Shown here: piece after piece, positions 56,266-64,000 of the stretch
How the letters are laid out: the number at the start of each line of letters is the position of its first letter
How positions within the stretch are numbered: the stretch's first letter is position 1
Origin: Saprospiraceae bacterium
GTDB taxonomy: Bacteria; Bacteroidota; Bacteroidia; Chitinophagales; Saprospiraceae
DNA: 64,000 nucleotides
Assembly: GCA_022844565.1 (NCBI GenBank)
Contig: JALHLK010000023.1
Location: forward strand, 1-64,000
Direction: 5' to 3'
Translations under genes and position numbers: made by a program
Notes under the pieces: model-generated
Told to the model about the DNA's origin: nothing
The model's input: the letters and a program-made list of their open reading frames with translations, nothing else
The model's database searches: none

Positions 56266-56299
56266 CTTTTACAACAATTTAAGTTGATTGTGTTTAAAG
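56266..56299. promoter_or_regulatory. Candidate operator between the ThuA-dehydrogenase and NrtR-like genes
   Basis: An interrupted palindrome in the divergent gap: CTTTTACAACAAT (56266-56278) and ATTGTGTTTAAAG (56287-56299), 10 of 13 positions complementary. A second short inverted repeat TGTCT-ttatttt-AGACA is at 56238-56254. NrtR-type regulators bind palindromes near their own promoters, so these are candidates; binding is not shown. Confidence 0.35.
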
Positions 56300-56375
56300 T
56301 CTTTTTAATATGAAAAATCAAAAAAGATAAATATTTTGATTTATTAAATTTTTACACCCTAAACAGTAGCAAAAA

Positions 56376-57083
56376 ATGAATAATTATATTGACCAATTGT
56401 CTATAGATTGTGTGGTGTTTGGATATCAAAGCAAAACCCTCAAAGTACTTATTACAAAGATTATCAACATCGACAACTGTTATGCATTACCTGGTGGCTT
56501 TATATTGCAAAACGAAGATATAGATATTGCTGCACGGAGAATATTAAATGAAAGAACATCTTTAGATCATATTTATTTAGATCAATTTAAAGCATTTGGT
56601 AAAAATAACAGACGTGATCAAAGGTTTATTCAACAAGTAATGGAAAATCAAATTTGGAATACAAATCAATCGGGCATCAAAATTGACCTTAATTGGTTAG
56701 ATAAAAGATTTGTTTCATTAGGTTATTATGCACTTGTTGACATAGAAAATGTTGTACTGAGAAAAAGTGAGATTGACGAAAGTGTGGATTGGGTAGACTT
56801 GGATAAGGTCCCCCAGCTCATATTCGACCACAATGAAATCATATCAGAGGCGCTTGTAGAATTGCGTGAAAAATTTGATAAAAAATTGATCGGTTTCAAC
56901 TTGTTACCATCTATATTCACAATGAGGGATCTTCAAGAATTGTATGAAGTGGTGTATGATACGCCCTTTGCTAGAAATAATTTTCAAAAGAAAATACTCG
57001 ATCTTAATGTCCTAGAACGTTTAGAAAAAAAATATACTGGAGCTGCAAATAAGGCCCCATATCTTTATAGATTTATTAAGTGA
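56376..57083 (+). CDS. NrtR-like transcriptional regulator with degenerate Nudix domain
   Basis: A 235-residue protein with a Nudix fold (about 8-150) and a C-terminal winged-helix segment (about 160-235: LLPSIFTMRDLQELYEVVYD; FARNNFQKKILDLNVLERLE). The Nudix box is altered: where REUxEE should stand it reads RRILNER, so hydrolase activity is probably lost and the domain likely senses a small molecule. Bacteroidota NrtR relatives often control sugar catabolism. It diverges from the ThuA/PQQ-dehydrogenase gene and may control that locus (inference). Confidence 0.85.
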   Translation: MNNYIDQLSIDCVVFGYQSKTLKVLITKIINIDNCYALPGGFILQNEDIDIAARRILNERTSLDHIYLDQFKAFGKNNRRDQRFIQQVMENQIWNTNQSGIKIDLNWLDKRFVSLGYYALVDIENVVLRKSEIDESVDWVDLDKVPQLIFDHNEIISEALVELREKFDKKLIGFNLLPSIFTMRDLQELYEVVYDTPFARNNFQKKILDLNVLERLEKKYTGAANKAPYLYRFIK

Positions 57084-57169
57084 TGGGTTGTAAAGTGTAA
57101 AACCTGAATTTAATTCCCTTTCACTAGATCCTAGTTTCTTTAATTTGACAGAGTACAAGCCAAATCAAT

Positions 57170-57200
57170 AAAAAAAGCCTGACCGCGCAAGATCAGGCTT
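57170..57200 (-). terminator. Terminator of small secreted-protein gene 2
   Basis: On the minus strand, stem AAGCCTGA/TCAGGCTT (57175-57182 and 57193-57200) with a following U-run. It also lies after the convergent NrtR-like gene. Confidence 0.8.
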
Positions 57201-57224
57201 CTAACCAAACAATTATGAAAAAAC

Positions 57225-57536
57225 TTACTTTTTAATCGTAACAGGGATCGAATAGATCGTATGAATATCTAGATTAGTAGTACCAACTTTTCTGTAATTA
57301 AGACTTTCTCTCACTGTTCTGTCACTTTTTTGGGATGAGGTAGAAATAATCACCATCTCCCCTTTGTTGTTGACCATAAAGTTGAGCATAAATGTCTCCT
57401 TCTCTAGATCCATTTTTGACAATACTTCAGAGATTTCTTTTCTAATTTCCAGATTTTTCACAGGCTCAATTGAAGCATATGAATTGGTAGTAAACAATAA
57501 AACAGCAGCAAAACTTAAAACTTTTAATAATTTCAT
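57225..57536 (-). CDS. Small secreted protein, paralogue 2 (TonB C-terminal-like)
   Basis: A 103-residue exported protein (signal peptide ending TNSYAS). It differs from paralogue 3 at only two residues (SDRTVRES instead of SDKVVRES) and is nearly identical at DNA level, so the duplication or conversion is very recent. The match ends just upstream of the start codon: its leader differs from those of paralogues 1 and 3, so it may have a different promoter or none. Function unknown; the strand-helix pattern recalls a TonB C-terminal fold. Confidence 0.78.
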   Translation of the reverse strand: MKLLKVLSFAAVLLFTTNSYASIEPVKNLEIRKEISEVLSKMDLEKETFMLNFMVNNKGEMVIISTSSQKSDRTVRESLNYRKVGTTNLDIHTIYSIPVTIKK

Positions 57537-57689
57537 TTTACAATTTATTTTAGTACGAATTAATTAAATATTTATTTTTAGAGCGGGGCTTTCAAGTACA
57601 TTATTAAAACTTATTTAACGGGAAGTTTTTTTAAATTTAACAAATAGCATCAAGGTCAAAACGGCATTAAAGGATTATAAAAGTTTGTT

Positions 57690-57719
57690 AAAAAAGCCTG
57701 ACCGCGCAAAATCAGGCTT
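57690..57719 (-). terminator. Terminator of small secreted-protein gene 3
   Basis: On the minus strand, stem AAGCCTGA/TCAGGCTT (57694-57701 and 57712-57719) with a following U-run; nearly identical to the terminator at 57170-57200. Confidence 0.8.
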
Positions 57720-57742
57720 CTAACCAAACAATTATGAAAAAC

Positions 57743-58054
57743 TTACTTTTTAATCGTAACAGGGATCGAATAGATCGTATGAATATCTAGATTAGTAGTA
57801 CCAACTTTTCTGTAGTTAAGACTTTCTCTTACCACTTTATCACTCTTTTGGGATGAAGTAGAAATAATCACCATCTCCCCTTTGTTGTTGACCATAAAGT
57901 TGAGCATAAATGTCTCCTTCTCTAGATCCATTTTTGACAATACTTCAGAGATTTCTTTTCTAATTTCCAGATTTTTCACAGGCTCAATTGAAGCATATGA
58001 ATTGGTAGTAAACAATAAAACAGCAGCAAAACTTAAAACTTTTAATAATTTCAT
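57743..58054 (-). CDS. Small secreted protein, paralogue 3 (TonB C-terminal-like)
   Basis: A 103-residue exported protein, tandem to paralogue 2 and about 60-65 percent identical by eye to paralogue 1. Its 5' region (TTTTTAATAATTTTTATA and TAGACGTAAGAG) matches that of paralogue 1, so these two probably keep the ancestral promoter. Mature protein: helix, beta hairpin with VNNKGEMVIISTSSQKSDK, helix, and end strand IYSIPVTIKK. Small size, export and multiple copies suggest an envelope or extracellular role, not known. Confidence 0.78.
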   Translation of the reverse strand: MKLLKVLSFAAVLLFTTNSYASIEPVKNLEIRKEISEVLSKMDLEKETFMLNFMVNNKGEMVIISTSSQKSDKVVRESLNYRKVGTTNLDIHTIYSIPVTIKK

Positions 58055-58301
58055 TTTTAATAATTTTTATAACCCTTAGACGTAAGAGTATCTTGCTAAG
58101 TTGTATCAAAGTATGCTTTATTCTCCTAATTCATGGTATTCCTCGACAGATGGTATTTTAATCAAGATAAAGGAAATAGGAAAAGGATTAGAATATTCTC
58201 AAATAGTTTATTCTATTAAATTATTTGACAAAAACCAAGTTAAGTTGTATTTTATTCACACGTAAAAGAGTCATAAGTGTTTGTAAATTAGATTAATACA
58301 C

Positions 58302-59567
58302 TTATCTAGTTTGCCCGTTTCCTCTGCCAATCCACTTTTCAGTGACTAATTTTTCCATTCCAAAAGGTCCACGAGCATGAAGTTTTTGAGTGGAGATACC
58401 AATTTCAGCTCCTAATCCAAAGACTCCCCCATCTGTAAATCTAGTAGAAGCATTTGCATAAACAGCTGCAGCATCTACGGCATCAATAAAAGTGTTGCAT
58501 TCAATTTCATCTTCAGAAACGATACATTCTGAATGTCGCGAAGAATAGGTTTCTATGTGAAGAAGTGCCTCTGCTAAACTATTTACAGTTTTGATACTAC
58601 AAATAAAATCTAAAAACTCTTTGCCAAAATCTTCTTCAGTAGCTTCTTCCAGAAATGGGTATTTAATATCAGAAAGAATATCAAAAGATGATTGGTCGGC
58701 TATAATTTTCACCCCGAATGGAAGCATTTCCACCACTAATTTTGACAAAAAGGATTCTAAAACTTTTTGATGAATAATAATACAATCTAACGAATTACAG
58801 ACGGATGGTCTCGTGACTTTTGCATTCACTACGATGTCTACTGCTTTATCTAGATTGGCAGATTCAGACACATAAGTGTGACACACTCCAGCACCAGTTT
58901 CTATAGTAGGTATTTTACTATTCTTTCTTACAAAGTCGATCAAAGCAGCTGACCCTCTGGGTATTATTAAATCTACGTATTTTTCAGCTTGTAAAAGAGC
59001 TGGCATTAAAGCGCGGTCTGTAGGGTATAATGTAACGGCAACCTGAGGCATATCACATTCATCAAGCGCCTTTTGGATCAATTCTACCAAAAACAAATTT
59101 GTATAATAGGCATCGGTTCCTCCTCTCAATATGCAAGCATTACCAGATTTTATACATAATGCTGCAATATCAATGGTCACATTGGGTCTTGATTCATATA
59201 CCGCAGCAATGACACCCATCGGGACAGATATTTTAGTAATTTCTAATCCGTTTTCTAAGGTTTTTTGAGATAAAACTTGTTGATCAGGCCTTTCATAGGC
59301 ACATATTTCATGAATGCTTGTAATCAAGCCATTTATTCTAACTTCATTGAGCAATAGTCGATCTTTTTTGGGATCACTATCTTCCATTTGATCTAGATCT
59401 TTCTGATTAGCATTTATAATCTCTAGTAAGTTTAGACCAAGACTTTCAGCAATCTTATATAAAATTTTATTGCGGTCGTCATTACTTAATTTTGCTATTT
59501 CTTTTGACGCTTTTCTTATTGAAATAAACAGTGATGAAATATCTGAATTTGTATTTTCCAATTTCAT
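58302..59567 (-). CDS. proA: Glutamate-5-semialdehyde dehydrogenase
   Basis: A 421-residue ProA. It carries the NADP-binding core (VPMGVIAAVYESRPNVTIDI), IPRGSAALIDFVRKN, the catalytic Cys region in KVTRPSVCNSLDCIIIH and the C-terminal ARGPFGMEKLVTEKWIGRG. It reduces glutamyl-5-phosphate to glutamate semialdehyde, the second step to proline. It overlaps proB by 4 bp, the order being proB-proA, so the two are translationally coupled. Confidence 0.96.
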   Translation of the reverse strand: MKLENTNSDISSLFISIRKASKEIAKLSNDDRNKILYKIAESLGLNLLEIINANQKDLDQMEDSDPKKDRLLLNEVRINGLITSIHEICAYERPDQQVLSQKTLENGLEITKISVPMGVIAAVYESRPNVTIDIAALCIKSGNACILRGGTDAYYTNLFLVELIQKALDECDMPQVAVTLYPTDRALMPALLQAEKYVDLIIPRGSAALIDFVRKNSKIPTIETGAGVCHTYVSESANLDKAVDIVVNAKVTRPSVCNSLDCIIIHQKVLESFLSKLVVEMLPFGVKIIADQSSFDILSDIKYPFLEEATEEDFGKEFLDFICSIKTVNSLAEALLHIETYSSRHSECIVSEDEIECNTFIDAVDAAAVYANASTRFTDGGVFGLGAEIGISTQKLHARGPFGMEKLVTEKWIGRGNGQTR

Positions 59568-60592
59568 ATGACTACCATATCATTTGCATGAACAACGATA
59601 ATATTTGTCGATTTTTTAGTTGGGTCAAGATCTTGACTATTGTACCTTGCTATTCCAACACCAATCGTTTTGCCTTTGTGCTTCACTTCCATGATTTCAC
59701 CTTTGCTAAATGTATTGTACACATTGGTTATACCTACCAATAAAAGACTTTTGCGCAATAATAATGCATCATAAGCACCTTTATCTATTTCTACACCTCC
59801 ACTAGCTAAACTTCCACTCGCAAGCCATCTTTCTCGAGCTTTAGCAGTGGTTGCCTTAGCGGGAAAGTTTGAGCCAATTTCTTTATTTAATGCCCTTGAT
59901 ATCGGATTTGCCTTCTTTAAGCCAAAAATAGTAGTATCGATGCCGAGACTTGAGGCTAAATGGGCATATGATAGCTTAGTCGCCATCCCTCCAAGTCCTA
60001 GGGTAGATTTCTCCTCTTTGACAAAATTTCTCATTGTCAGTTCTGGGTCCTCTATGGTCCTGATTACCTTTCCTTCGTTGTCCAATATACCTTCAACGGT
60101 TGAAGCAATAAGTAGATGATCAGCACCAAAACCCGTTGCTAAAAGTGTTGCCAATTGGTCATTATCGGAAAATCTGATTTCCAAATCACTCACCACATCA
60201 TTTTCATTGGCTATTGGAATTATTCTATTTTCCCACAAGGTCTCAATGGTTTCACGCAATTGCAAAAAATGGTTTCTTTTAGAAAAATGCCATCGCTCCA
60301 ACAAAGCTTGGGCAATCACAATATCATGTTTATTAAAAAGCTTGGAATATGTTTTGATCAAAATCGGGTTGCCAATGGCTGCTGCAGCTTTCCGATCGCG
60401 TATATTTCCTTTATAATTTGGTAAAAAAGCCTTACCATTGCCAACTGCACCAGAAGAAACAATGATTATTTTATGTCCTGCATGGTGTAAATCAGCTATA
60501 TCCTCTACTACATGAGCAAGACGTTCTGTGTTAAGACCTTTCTCTTCATCGGTAATAGAACTTGACCCAAATTTTATAACTAAGACAGCCAT
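59564..60592 (-). CDS. proB: Glutamate 5-kinase
   Basis: A 342-residue ProB with an amino-acid kinase domain (about 1-245: IKFGSSSITDEEKG; IVSSGAVGNGKAF; IPIANENDVVSDLEIRFSDN; GLGGMATKLSYAHLASSLG) and a C-terminal PUA domain (about 255-342: IDKGAYDALLLRKSLLLVGI). It phosphorylates glutamate, the first and regulated step to proline. It begins directly after the stop of the PhnA-like gene and overlaps proA. Confidence 0.95.
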   Translation of the reverse strand: MAVLVIKFGSSSITDEEKGLNTERLAHVVEDIADLHHAGHKIIIVSSGAVGNGKAFLPNYKGNIRDRKAAAAIGNPILIKTYSKLFNKHDIVIAQALLERWHFSKRNHFLQLRETIETLWENRIIPIANENDVVSDLEIRFSDNDQLATLLATGFGADHLLIASTVEGILDNEGKVIRTIEDPELTMRNFVKEEKSTLGLGGMATKLSYAHLASSLGIDTTIFGLKKANPISRALNKEIGSNFPAKATTAKARERWLASGSLASGGVEIDKGAYDALLLRKSLLLVGITNVYNTFSKGEIMEVKHKGKTIGVGIARYNSQDLDPTKKSTNIIVVHANDMVVI

Positions 60593-61150
60593 TTATGCTT
60601 TTTTTACATATTGACAAAGAATCACAATTTGTTGATCATTTACTTTACCTTCCAGTTGATCTACATTTTCGGGTATGAGCCTTATTCTTTTAACAGTTGT
60701 CCCTCTTTTTGCGACAAAATTTGCACCTTTTACATCAAGGTCTTTTATCAATACCACGGAATCACCATTTGAAAGAAGCATTCCATTAGCATCAAAATGT
60801 TTTACAGTGTCACTAGCGTGGTTGGCCCATTCGAGGGTTGCGTCGTCAAGGTACATTTGTTCTTTTAGATTATTTGCCCAAGCCTCTGTCGACAGATTAT
60901 TAAGCAACCTATAAACCATTACTTGCACCGCAGGCTCAGCATTCCACGCTGCATCATTTAAGCAATCCCAATGTGCGATATTTTCTTGTGGATTTTCTAT
61001 ATTTTCACTACATTTTTGGCACAATAAAACATAGTTTTCAACGATATCTTCTACTTTTGGAGTTAGTAAATATGGATTGAGCCCCATGGGTGATTTACAA
61101 AGTTCACAACAATTTTCTGATCTAGTTAATAAGGCTGCGTATGTTGACAT
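60593..61150 (-). CDS. PhnA-domain zinc-ribbon protein
   Basis: A 185-residue protein. The first 60 residues hold a zinc ribbon with two Cys pairs (CELCKSP and LCQKCSEN), and the last 70 residues are the PhnA domain (GMLLSNGDSVVLIKDLDVKG; GTTVKRIRLI). The middle is a helical insert found in longer Bacteroidota members. Despite the name the family is not shown to take part in phosphonate use. It is the first gene of a three-gene operon with proB and proA; a perfect minus-strand -7 box (TAGTTTTG, 61168-61175) lies 18 bp upstream. Confidence 0.88.
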   Translation of the reverse strand: MSTYAALLTRSENCCELCKSPMGLNPYLLTPKVEDIVENYVLLCQKCSENIENPQENIAHWDCLNDAAWNAEPAVQVMVYRLLNNLSTEAWANNLKEQMYLDDATLEWANHASDTVKHFDANGMLLSNGDSVVLIKDLDVKGANFVAKRGTTVKRIRLIPENVDQLEGKVNDQQIVILCQYVKKA

Positions 61151-61281
61151 GTGATGTATTTATGCCGCAAAACTACGATCTATATAAGTAAGGTGGTAAT
61201 GATTATTAGAAATTTTACAAAATCTTCATATTCTTTGAAAACTATTTGTGGTATTTTTTATTTGGTTTAAAAATAACTAAT

Positions 61282-61995
61282 ATGAATCTACATCAAAAAG
61301 TTGCCCTAATTACGGGTGGAAGCAAAGGAATTGGACTAGCGATCGCAGAATCCATGATTTCCCATGGAATGAAAGTTGCCATCACGGGTCGCAATTTGGA
61401 GAGCCTATATGAAGCACAAAAATCCATAAATTCAGAATCTCTTTTGATCATAGAAAGCGATACCAAGCATTTTGAGTCAAATCAAAAGGCAGTAGATTTG
61501 ACCTTACAAAAATGGGGCTGTATAGACGTAGTTATAGCGAATGCAGGTGTTGGGTACTTTAAAGAAGTAGATCAAATAAGTATAGAAGAGTGGAATAATA
61601 CCATTGAAATCAATCTCAACGGTGCGTTCTACATATTAAAAGCAAGTGTTGAGTCTTTGAAAAAATCAAAAGGTTATTATATTACCATTGCTTCTTTAGC
61701 TGGAACTAATTTTTTCGAAATGGGTGCAGCATACAATGCAAGTAAATTTGGTTTAGTGGGTTTTACCCAAGCTGCTATGCTCGATTTGAGAAAACATGAT
61801 ATCAAGGTTTCTACAATCATGCCAGGTTCGGTATCCACATATTTCAATGATCATACGCCTTCAGATGCAGATGCATGGAAGATTCAACCTGAAGATATAG
61901 CTCAAATTGTGCTGGACTTATTAAATATGCCCGCAAGGACTTTACCTTCAAAAATCGAAGTTAGACCTAGCTTTCCTCATCATAAGGGGAAGTAA
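61282..61995 (+). CDS. Short-chain dehydrogenase/reductase
   Basis: A 237-residue classical SDR: the cofactor motif ALITGGSKGIGLAIAESM, VIANAGVGYF (NAG motif), the catalytic Ser in TIASLAGTN, YNASKFG (Tyr-x-x-x-Lys) and MPGSVSTYF. It is an NAD(P)H oxidoreductase of unknown substrate. The ATG at 61282 places the glycine motif at the usual distance from the N-terminus; an upstream start would add a 12-residue hydrophobic tail. Single gene. Confidence 0.92.
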   Translation: MNLHQKVALITGGSKGIGLAIAESMISHGMKVAITGRNLESLYEAQKSINSESLLIIESDTKHFESNQKAVDLTLQKWGCIDVVIANAGVGYFKEVDQISIEEWNNTIEINLNGAFYILKASVESLKKSKGYYITIASLAGTNFFEMGAAYNASKFGLVGFTQAAMLDLRKHDIKVSTIMPGSVSTYFNDHTPSDADAWKIQPEDIAQIVLDLLNMPARTLPSKIEVRPSFPHHKGK

Positions 61996-62194
61996 AAAGT
62001 AGGATATTTGAGATCTTTAAAAATCTATAGTTCATTGCCTTTTATGAAGTGGGCAGATGTCATTTATGAGTAAAACTTATTTAAATTTGTAAACTTTGAT
62101 TAAACGGATAGTTGTAATCATACAGAAAAATATTTAATTAATTGTATTGCTTTAAGCTGTGTCTAGAATATTATAAAATAAAATGAAGTAAACA

Positions 62195-62533
62195 TTAAAG
62201 GTCAATTACTTTTTTAACTGCTTCTTTTATAGCATTAAGTTTAATTTCGTCAATTACTCCTAGTTTTTTAATTAGTCGTTCGTTCGATAGTGAACGTATC
62301 TGAAAACAATCAGCAGCAGAAGTTTTAACCAGACCGTTGACATCGTTTGGTTCAATTTTGACCATCCAAGGTGCAATTGCATAAAGATCTTTCCAGTCTG
62401 TAATAGGTATAACTACTTTAAGAGGTAGCTTTCCTAATGTGTCGTCATTTATTATAATGGCTGGCCTCTTTTTTTGTATTTCAGCTCCTTTAGTGGGATC
62501 AAGGTCAATCAACCAAATTTCACTTTGTTTCAT
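62195..62533 (-). CDS. MazF/PemK-family toxin
   Basis: A 112-residue protein of the PemK/MazF endoribonuclease fold: EIWLIDLDPTKGAEIQKKRP then AIIINDDTL, VVIPITDW and the C-terminal IRSLSNERLIKKLG. It would cut mRNA in the absence of its partner. Its start overlaps the end of a small upstream gene by 14 bp, typical of toxin-antitoxin modules. Confidence 0.9.
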   Translation of the reverse strand: MKQSEIWLIDLDPTKGAEIQKKRPAIIINDDTLGKLPLKVVIPITDWKDLYAIAPWMVKIEPNDVNGLVKTSAADCFQIRSLSNERLIKKLGVIDEIKLNAIKEAVKKVIDL

Positions 62534-62732
62534 AGAATAGTTCTAAGTCAAGTGAAGTAAAAGCAATTAACTCTTTGTCTTTCAAATATTCGTCGTAGAG
62601 CACATTTACTGCGACCTCCATTTGCTGTTGGTTCTCCTCTTTCTTTATTGATTTTAATGTTTCCTCTATTACATAAAATCTTTTAACAATTGGCAAGCTT
62701 TGAATTTGTTGGATTAATTCTGATGTTTGCAT
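62520..62732 (-). CDS. Antitoxin partner of the MazF-type toxin
   Basis: A 70-residue acidic protein: an N-terminal helical region (ELIQQIQSLPIVKRFYVIEE) and a C-terminal tail DKELIAFTSLDLELFYETK likely to bind the toxin. It resembles the small antitoxins that accompany PemK-like toxins in Bacteroidota. It overlaps the toxin gene by 14 bp and would be translated first. A near-consensus minus-strand -7 box is at 62749-62756. Confidence 0.8.
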   Translation of the reverse strand: MQTSELIQQIQSLPIVKRFYVIEETLKSIKKEENQQQMEVAVNVLYDEYLKDKELIAFTSLDLELFYETK

Positions 62733-62973
62733 ATTTTATTTTTTAATACAAAATAAAACCTTTTTTCATTAATAAAGTTCCTCAAATCGTTTGGGGTGAT
62801 AAAATTATCGACTTGGAGCCAAAACAAACCTTGAATCTGTGAACAAACACTCAAAATTCTTAGGAACTGTAACGAAGTAAAGTGTACAAATTTGACAAAG
62901 TAGTTTTGTTTTATTTCGAGACTTCAATGAGGAGAATAGCCTTACTTGACAAATTTATAACGAAGAAAAAAAA

Positions 62974-63335
62974 GTAACTATTCAGCACCCCGCCTGTCGA
63001 ACCAAAAAATGTCCATTAAGTTTCGGATACGCTGAAAAAAGAGTTTCTCAGTTCGCCTCTAATACATTTATAAAATGAAGTTTAGATTCAATACTCTTTT
63101 ATTTTCAACTTGCTCTACGCTGCGAAAAGTGTTTCGCAGTTCAAACCTAAATTGATACTTGGGTATCAATTTTTACGGGTTTCATGATCAATTCTTAACG
63201 GTCCTCATGGCTTTTTTTCCCCAAGAGCGATGCTATTAGCTCAAAAAAGCATGTCCAGAGCTTGCCGAAGGGAACCTCGTCTAACTTAAAATGTCCTTAT
63301 TTTTATGATTTGAACGCGAGGTGTTGAATAGTTAC
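62974..63335. repeat. Large palindromic-ended element with several hairpins
   Basis: A 362-bp element bounded by 20-bp inverted repeats (GTAACTATTCAGCACCCCGC at 62974-62993 and the complement of 63316-63335, two mismatches). Inside are perfect hairpins CTGCGAAA/TTTCGCAG (63120-63139) and ATTGATAC/GTATCAAT (63151-63170). These two and the linker TTCAAACCTAAATTGA correspond to the extra block of the element at 22224-22458. A third, weaker hairpin of similar start (CTGAAAAA...TTTCTCAG) lies at about 63032-63051. The rest of the 62733-63378 gap is A/T-rich. Confidence 0.75.
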
Positions 63336-63378
63336 AAAAGAACGAGTCAAAATGTAAATGATATTTCTTTACAGCTCC

Positions 63379-64000
63379 TTATCCTAACTTTTCAGCAGAT
63401 TCATTGCTCAGTTCTATAAAAGTAATTTCTGGCCACATGCCGACTCGTCCTGGCCACCCAAGAAATCCAAAACCTCTATTTACATAAAGATATTGACCAT
63501 TTTCTTGATAAAGTCCAGACCAATGTTTGTACCTGTATTGAGCCGGACTCCACTTCAATCCAGCAAAATTTACTCCAAATTGCATCCCATGCGTATGGCC
63601 ACTTAAAGTCAAAGGTATGGGTCTTGGGTAGTCTAATACCTTCTCTGACCAGTGGGTTGGGTCATGACTCATCAGTATAGTAAATTCTTTTTCATCTACA
63701 CCTTTTAGTGTTTTGTCAAGGTCTCCATATTTTTGAAAGAACCTTCCTGCTCCCCAATTCTCTACTCCTAGAATGAATATTTTTTCTCCATTTATTTCTA
63801 TCGAATCATGCTCATTTTTCAATAATTTAAATCCCATCTCTTCATATTTGGCATGAAAATCTTTAGTGTATGCAGCGTGATCTTCCGTCGGTACGGTCTG
63901 CAATCCATAGTAGTCGTGATTGCCTAGGATCGCATATTTGCCCAATCTTGCATTCAGTAATGAGAATACATCTATATATGGGTCAATCTCCTCTTTTTTA
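63379..64000 (-). CDS. Metallophosphoesterase, 5' end outside the window
   Basis: The C-terminal 207 residues of a calcineurin-like phosphoesterase. The frame stays open to the right edge, reading KKEEIDPYIDVFSLLNARLG before KYAILGNHDYYG, so the true start lies beyond it. Metal-site motifs are GNHDYYG, SHDPTHW and SGHTHGMQFG; the end YVNRGFGFLGWPGRVGMWPE fits the YkuE/LpxH-like phosphodiesterases found in membranes. The first metal motif (DxH) is missing with the N-terminus. Substrate unknown. Confidence 0.9.
   Translation of the reverse strand, partial: KKEEIDPYIDVFSLLNARLGKYAILGNHDYYGLQTVPTEDHAAYTKDFHAKYEEMGFKLLKNEHDSIEINGEKIFILGVENWGAGRFFQKYGDLDKTLKGVDEKEFTILMSHDPTHWSEKVLDYPRPIPLTLSGHTHGMQFGVNFAGLKWSPAQYRYKHWSGLYQENGQYLYVNRGFGFLGWPGRVGMWPEITFIELSNESAEKLG

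Overview
The window is about 64 kb of AT-rich bacterial chromosome and looks like a member of the Bacteroidota. Evidence from gene content is a SusC/SusD pair, type IX secretion (T9SS) C-terminal sorting domains, many lipoproteins and a DUF4296 lipoprotein. Evidence from expression signals is promoters of the Bacteroidota type (TTTG, 18-21 bp, TAnnTTTG) and an absence of obvious Shine-Dalgarno sites. The gene mix (ThuA/PQQ-dehydrogenase/cytochrome c giant protein, GH3-beta-lactamase fusion, TMTC-like protein) suggests the Saprospiria/Cytophagia side, but this is inference; there is no rRNA or tRNA to place it.

Layout. 0-2.2 kb: a hairpin element, a lipoprotein and a higBA-type toxin-antitoxin pair. 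2.3-8.4 kb: a TMTC-like glycosyltransferase/TPR membrane protein, a secreted GH3-beta-lactamase fusion and, overlapping it, a LolC/E-type ABC permease. 8.4-10.7 kb: a TPR protein flanked by a palindromic element and a dense tandem-repeat tract. 10.8-18.2 kb (minus strand): a glycosidase-like lipoprotein, then a housekeeping run of a small membrane-anchored protein, mutL, two rhomboids, an exonuclease/endonuclease/phosphatase (EEP) family protein and a GNAT acetyltransferase. 18.5-23.8 kb: a secreted di-haem peroxidase, an M15 peptidase, a subtilase lipoprotein and a T9SS cargo protein. 23.8-35.6 kb (mostly minus): CNNM/CBS protein, monomeric isocitrate dehydrogenase, esterase, the sixA/DUF4296/split-ATPase operon, the cysE-cysM cysteine operon, and leucyl aminopeptidase with an ATP-grasp enzyme. 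35.7-42.3 kb: DUF1835 protein and a SusC/SusD/DUF4397 outer-membrane uptake locus. 42.6-50.6 kb: M48 protease pair, HupE-like protein, thioredoxin-like protein with a T9SS subtilase, and a polyamine pair (arginine decarboxylase-like plus deoxyhypusine synthase-like). 51-58 kb: three paralogous small secreted proteins surrounding a ThuA/PQQ-dehydrogenase/cytochrome c oxidation locus with a divergent NrtR-like regulator. 58-62 kb: phnA-like/proB/proA operon and an SDR. 62-64 kb: a MazF-type toxin-antitoxin pair, the largest palindromic element and a truncated metallophosphoesterase.

The most unusual signal is non-coding. At least five intergenic spots hold 125-360 bp elements made of terminal inverted repeats around internal hairpins. 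Two of them (near 8.7 and 22.3 kb) are clearly homologous over their length, and a third (63.0 kb) shares a two-hairpin core with one of them. Between copies the stems change in both arms so that pairing is kept, which points to a selected or mechanistically required structure. Other points of interest are the small-secreted-protein family with its copied terminators, a paired intergenic repeat seen twice in the same order, and the regulator/ThuA-dehydrogenase locus.
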